Of a stretch of 26,661 nucleotides of DNA, positions 23,191 through 26,661 are shown one piece after another (position 1 is the first letter of the stretch; each line of letters begins with the position of its first letter). Under the pieces are notes generated by a model. That model did no database searches, was not told the origin of the DNA, and saw only the letters and a list, made by a program, of their open reading frames with translations. The position numbers and the translations under genes are program-made. Source of the DNA: Fimenecus sp045532175 (GTDB lineage Bacteria; Bacillota; Clostridia; Oscillospirales; Acutalibacteraceae); contig JAZSFK010000051.1 of assembly GCA_045532175.1 (NCBI GenBank), forward strand, positions 1 through 26,661, in the 5' to 3' direction.

Positions 23191-23212
23191 AAAAGCCCAT
23201 CATAAGATGGGC
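23191..23212 (-). terminator. Probable terminator of the class A PBP gene
   Basis: The minus strand has GCCCATC, a four-base loop, GATGGGC, then TTTTATGG. The seven-pair stem is perfect but the T-tract is short, so termination may be partial and could allow read-through into carA. Confidence 0.65.
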
Positions 23213-23227
23213 ATATTATGGATGATA

Positions 23228-25555
23228 CTATTCATCCTCATCGTTAAATGAAACTGGAAGCGGAACGTCCGGTATTACCGGTGGAGTCGGAATATCGGGT
23301 ATATTCGGCACATCCGGAATTTCAGGAGTAACAGGAACATCAGGATTTTCAGGAGTAACAGGAACATCAGGGTTTTCTGGATTTTCAGGATTCTCTGGAT
23401 TTTCTCCACCTGATGTACCCGGACAATTTACACATACTCCCGGAATATTAGATGTCTTGTACCAGCCTGATGCAGTATGAGCACAAGTTTCTCCTGCAAT
23501 TTTACCTGTTGCTGTACAATATGTGCGTTTCACAACATCGTCAGTATGCTTTTCAAATGATTTTTCTTCAAGACCTTTGTGGATTCTATTCATAACACTC
23601 TCAAAGATTTCGCCTGACGGGTTACCACTCGCACGAACCTCTTTATTATAGTCATAGCCAAACCATACTGCTGCAACATAATAAGGTGTACCACCTACGC
23701 ACCAACGGTCATAGTTATTTGATGTTGTACCCGTCTTACCAAATGTTCTGAATCCCTCAACAGCATATCCACGAGCAGTACCACCTGAACCATAGAAAAC
23801 TGTCTGAAGCATCTGGTTCATAACATAAGCTGTTTCAGGTGAGATTACCTGTTCACCTACAGGTTCATTTTTAAGGATTACCTCACCCTTATTATCCTTT
23901 ACCTCATAATAGCAATAAGGCTTAAAATACTGACCGCCGTTACCAAATGTAGCAAAAGCAGCAGCCATCTGAAGTGTTGTCACACCTCCGTTTGAGCCAC
24001 CCGTTGCAAGTGCGGATGGTGAAGAGCTGTCATAAGCATCACTGTATGTTGTAACGTGGAATTTATTTTTAAGATAATCGTAGCTTCTTTCAAAGCCAAG
24101 TCCCCACTTAACAAGAATCTGTGCAGGAACAGTATTATAAGAAATCGCAACCGCATACTGTGCTGTAACAGCACTGTCAGGTGAACCGGGATTGCCACCA
24201 TAGTTTTCAGGCCAGATTTTGCCACCCCACTGAATACCATAGTTGGTAACCATTGATGACCATGTAATAACATTTTCTTCAATAGCAGGTGCATAAATTG
24301 TCAAAGGTTTAATAGACGAACCTGGCTGACGTACCGCTGAAACCGCACGGTTGTTAGAACGGTCCTCAGTCTTTTCACCCGCTCCACCAATCAGACCTAC
24401 AATTCTACCGCTATAATCCATAACGGTCATTGCTGACTGTGATAAATCACTTGGTGAACTTACACTCTCACTTGGGAAACCTGAACGGTGAACATAAATA
24501 TCCTCAAGTGTTTCCTGTACATTCATATCAACTGCTGAATAAATGTGCAAACCACCTGAATAGATAAGGTTTGTTGCCTCGTAGTGGGAATATCCCTGTG
24601 CCTTCAAGTCTGAAATAACGGAGTCAATAACATAGTCAACATAGTAACTCTGAACGTCATTATCCGCTGCAGATTCAATTTCTGCTTTCTTATCCTCGTC
24701 CTCATCCTCAACGTAATCAGGACTGTTTGTGAAGATAAGCTTATAATCAACTGCTTCGTCGTACTGCTCTTGAGTAATCATACCCTGCTCGAGCATCATA
24801 CCAAGACAAAGTTCCTGACGATTTTTGTTTTCTTCAGGTTGCCACAATGGGTCATATTTACCCGGAAACTGCGTAATACCTGCAATAGCGGCACATTCAG
24901 CAAGATTAAGCTCAGAAACATCCTTGCCGAAATAGGTTTCAGCCGCAGTCTGAACACCATAACAGTTATGACTTAAATAAATAGTATTAAGATATGCTTC
25001 CAATATATCTTCTTTTTCGTAATACTTTTCCATATTCAAGGCAGAAAGCATTTCATAATACTTTCTGTTGATATTTCTGCCGTTTTCACCTGTCAGGTTT
25101 TTAATAAGCTGTTGCGTGATTGTTGAACCACCACGAACATCACCTGTTGAAAGTGCAGACCTGAAAATACCAAAGGTTGAACTGTACCAGTCAACACCCT
25201 CGTGGTCATAAAATCGCTTATCCTCAAGTGCAACAAAGGCCTTGCCCATCCATTCTGACATATCCTCAATATTAACCCAGATACGGTTCTTTTCACCATG
25301 GAGCTTAGTCAATTCCTCAAATTCACCACTTGAATTTTTAGCGTATATGATGGTGGTTTGGTCCTGATTCTGTTTATAGTATTCAAGGTCAATAATTCTA
25401 TCACCGTTTACTGTTTTAAGCACGTCAATAGCTACATAGCTGATGACAATAAAACACGTCAAAAGGCCGGTGAAAATTATCGCCAGAAGAATGTTAGATA
25501 TTTTCTTTTTTTTCGGGGACATCTTTTTCTTTGATGTCTGAGTTTTTTTTCTCAT
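23228..25555 (-). CDS. Class A penicillin-binding protein 1A (transglycosylase/transpeptidase)
   Basis: Bifunctional cell-wall synthase. From the ATG at 25555 (GGAGG seven bases upstream) it has 775 residues. A lysine-rich cytoplasmic tail (1-20) and one membrane anchor (about 21-45) precede the GT51 glycosyltransferase domain, with catalytic glutamate in ALEDKRFYDHEGVDW (E111) and RGGSTITQQLIKNL. The transpeptidase domain has SSIK (serine 413), SYN (472-474) and KTG (607-609). Four cysteines follow (680, 691, 708, 711), then a Pro/Glu/Asn/Val/Asp-rich tail of about 55 residues built of short repeats. The open frame runs 12 codons further up but has no ribosome site there. It ends in a hairpin before carA. 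Confidence 0.96.
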   Translation of the reverse strand: MRKKTQTSKKKMSPKKKKISNILLAIIFTGLLTCFIVISYVAIDVLKTVNGDRIIDLEYYKQNQDQTTIIYAKNSSGEFEELTKLHGEKNRIWVNIEDMSEWMGKAFVALEDKRFYDHEGVDWYSSTFGIFRSALSTGDVRGGSTITQQLIKNLTGENGRNINRKYYEMLSALNMEKYYEKEDILEAYLNTIYLSHNCYGVQTAAETYFGKDVSELNLAECAAIAGITQFPGKYDPLWQPEENKNRQELCLGMMLEQGMITQEQYDEAVDYKLIFTNSPDYVEDEDEDKKAEIESAADNDVQSYYVDYVIDSVISDLKAQGYSHYEATNLIYSGGLHIYSAVDMNVQETLEDIYVHRSGFPSESVSSPSDLSQSAMTVMDYSGRIVGLIGGAGEKTEDRSNNRAVSAVRQPGSSIKPLTIYAPAIEENVITWSSMVTNYGIQWGGKIWPENYGGNPGSPDSAVTAQYAVAISYNTVPAQILVKWGLGFERSYDYLKNKFHVTTYSDAYDSSSPSALATGGSNGGVTTLQMAAAFATFGNGGQYFKPYCYYEVKDNKGEVILKNEPVGEQVISPETAYVMNQMLQTVFYGSGGTARGYAVEGFRTFGKTGTTSNNYDRWCVGGTPYYVAAVWFGYDYNKEVRASGNPSGEIFESVMNRIHKGLEEKSFEKHTDDVVKRTYCTATGKIAGETCAHTASGWYKTSNIPGVCVNCPGTSGGENPENPENPENPDVPVTPENPDVPVTPEIPDVPNIPDIPTPPVIPDVPLPVSFNDEDE
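23321..23405. repeat. Nested short tandem repeats in the PBP tail
   Basis: A 24-base segment beginning TTCAGGAGTAACAGG occurs at 23321-23344 and again at 23348-23371, a period of 27 bases or nine residues (V-T-P-E-x-P-D-V-P). It adjoins a run of nine-base units coding for P-E-N (about 23372-23405). These encode the low-complexity proline-rich C-terminus and could vary in copy number by slippage. Confidence 0.85.
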
Positions 25556-25595
25556 ATTGTTCCTCCGAAATAAAGTTATAAATTTACACATCTTA

Positions 25596-25624
25596 ATTAT
25601 AACACATAAAATTAAAAATGTTTA
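25596..25624 (-). promoter_or_regulatory. Probable promoter of the class A PBP gene
   Basis: The minus strand has a perfect TATAAT (25596-25601) with a TGn extension (TGTTATAAT), and TAAACA (25619-25624) 17 bases upstream. Transcription would start near 25589, about 35 bases before the ATG. Confidence 0.65.
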
Positions 25625-25702
25625 GTATTTTTTTACATTTTCCCTGAAAAATAATAAATTGTAATAGTTTTGTCAAAAATAGAGTAAAAAGGACGTGTTT
25701 CA

Positions 25703-26020
25703 ATGACCACCGGTGGTAAAAAAATTACAATTTTCCTCGTATTTTCTTTTATAATTCTCTCTATTCTTTTTATTCGCCTTGACAATGACCTGCAACAAGA
25801 GGAAAACAAAAGAACAAGTGATAATAAAAGTGTTTACTATACTGTCAAAGAATATGACGGACATATTGCAATTTTTATTAATGATGAAACGCAACCACAA
25901 AACATTTATGATGCCTATGTATCAACACTGCCAGAAAAAGACAGAGAAAGATTAAGAAAAGGCATAACAGTTTCTGACAAAGAAGAATTACAAAGAATTA
26001 TTGAGGATTATACAAGTTAA
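25703..26020 (+). CDS. Small membrane-anchored protein, possibly BofC C-terminal-domain-like
   Basis: The 105-residue product has one N-terminal hydrophobic helix (about 8-25, KITIFLVFSFIILSILFIRL) and then a soluble, charged domain probably outside the membrane. YYTVKEYDGHIAIFINDE followed by YVSTLPEKDRERLRKGI and ELQRIIEDYTS resembles short clostridial proteins that I recall being linked to the BofC C-terminal domain (sporulation signalling). This match is from memory and weak. Start ATG at 25703 with an AAAGGA site nine bases upstream. It is divergent from the PBP gene. Its stop overlaps the stop of the convergent glycosidase gene by four bases. Confidence 0.75.
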   Translation: MTTGGKKITIFLVFSFIILSILFIRLDNDLQQEENKRTSDNKSVYYTVKEYDGHIAIFINDETQPQNIYDAYVSTLPEKDRERLRKGITVSDKEELQRIIEDYTS

Positions 26021-26661
26021 TTAATTGAAATTCTTACCGATTTAATATCTCCTGAAATAGTAATTTCAACAATTCCGTTGTCACGGATAAAGAAGTCCGA
26101 GTTTTTCTCATTCACTGTTACATTGAAGCTATCTTTTTTATCTGTCATAACAACAATTACAGAGTATTTTTCATTCTTTCCGTAATACTTAAGGTTACAG
26201 TTAAACTCAGTCGCATCATCGTTGAAATTGCTATCCATAACCATTGTGTCAAGACCTGTTGAAAGAGTCTTTGGTTTATAGTACGCATTTGTCCAAATAT
26301 TAATAGGTGTTGAAAGTCCGCCAAAATTGTGGAACCAACCACCACGACCTGAAGTGATGTTGAACATTTCAAATGTGTAATATGAATATTCAACTTCTCG
26401 TTTCCAAGATTTAAGTGCAGTTTCTGCAATACGGAATGCAAAATCAGTTTCACCCAAATCGAGCATTGTTTTCCACACAAACCATTGATGCGAAAGCCAC
26501 ACATTTCCGTTCCAATAACCATTTGTGATGTAATAAGAAGCAGTTTTGTCAACAGCACTGATACCAACATGGCTGAACATTTCGTCATCACTCTTGAGAT
26601 GTGAGAGAATTCTGTCACGCTGATTATCTGTTACTGCTCCTGCAATAATAGGATAAATGCC
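26017..26661 (-). CDS. Six-hairpin (GH63/GH37/MGH1-like) glycoside hydrolase, C-terminal fragment
   Basis: The frame is open through the right window edge, so the 5' part is missing; 214 C-terminal residues are present. The segment GYWNGNVWLSHQWFVWKTMLDLG, then DFAFRIAETAL and SGRGGWFHNFGGLSTPINIW, is typical of (alpha/alpha)6-barrel glycosidases related to GH63, GH37 and mannosylglycerate-hydrolase-like enzymes. A small C-terminal beta domain follows (about the last 75 residues). The first ATG at 26580 is internal and should not be used as a start. The exact CAZy family and substrate cannot be decided from this fragment. Its stop codon shares bases with the stop of the upstream plus-strand gene. 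Confidence 0.85.
   Translation of the reverse strand, partial: GIYPIIAGAVTDNQRDRILSHLKSDDEMFSHVGISAVDKTASYYITNGYWNGNVWLSHQWFVWKTMLDLGETDFAFRIAETALKSWKREVEYSYYTFEMFNITSGRGGWFHNFGGLSTPINIWTNAYYKPKTLSTGLDTMVMDSNFNDDATEFNCNLKYYGKNEKYSVIVVMTDKKDSFNVTVNEKNSDFFIRDNGIVEITISGDIKSVRISIN

Noticed and set aside
26157..26618. Minus-strand open frame of 153 codons in another frame of the glycosidase
   Set aside because: The glycoside hydrolase motifs lie in the other minus-strand frame, which is open through the window edge.

Overview
The window is one 26.7 kb contig from a low-GC, spore-forming member of the Clostridia, probably a gut Oscillospirales-type organism. Supporting signs are the spoIIGA-sigE pair with a recognisable pro-sigma-E, the Firmicutes-type tilS-hpt-ftsH and gdpP-rplI-dnaB clusters, RNase J, GdpP, A+T-rich spacers and strong AGGAGG-type ribosome sites. 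No tRNA, rRNA, CRISPR array or insertion sequence is visible. No gene-free stretch exceeds about 300 bases. Both ends cut genes.

Layout. (1) 1-186 is not genome: a 102-base piece of ilvB is repeated on both sides of an 84-base block that reads as the two MGI/BGI library adapters around a 10-base index. True sequence starts at 187, inside ilvB. (2) 631-10117, minus strand, is a compact housekeeping operon, rnj-gdpP-rplI-dnaB-tilS-hpt-ftsH, with a good promoter at 10238-10266 and a terminator at 582-618. (3) 10365-12477, plus strand, carries rnhA and a GPH-family sugar:cation symporter, each with its own promoter. (4) 12541-17020, minus strand, is a redox trio (GlpA/LhgO-like FAD protein with BFD cluster domain, second FAD/NAD(P) oxidoreductase, DUF1667 CxxC protein) overlapping a GH29 alpha-L-fucosidase. 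It converges on the symporter across a shared hairpin. (5) 17143-18637 is spoIIGA-sigE. (6) 18709-23154 is carA-carB-ruvX. (7) 23228-25555 is a class A penicillin-binding protein. (8) 25703-26661 holds a small membrane-anchored protein and the 3' end of a six-hairpin glycoside hydrolase, which overlap tail to tail.

The most unusual content is the carA-carB pair. Both frames are open and clearly homologous to carbamoyl-phosphate synthetase, yet CarA has lost its Cys-His-Glu triad (Gly, Lys, Asp instead). CarB has lost the glycine loop and metal ligands of its first ATP-grasp half, and about 60 residues plus the metal ligands of its second half. This looks like a retained pseudo-enzyme complex rather than a decaying gene. 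A second point of interest is the spoIIGA start region, where a spoIIG-like long-spacer promoter seems to lie inside the ruvX terminator.

All family assignments come from reading motifs by eye. Residue equivalences to E. coli CarA and CarB are from remembered sequences and need a real alignment.
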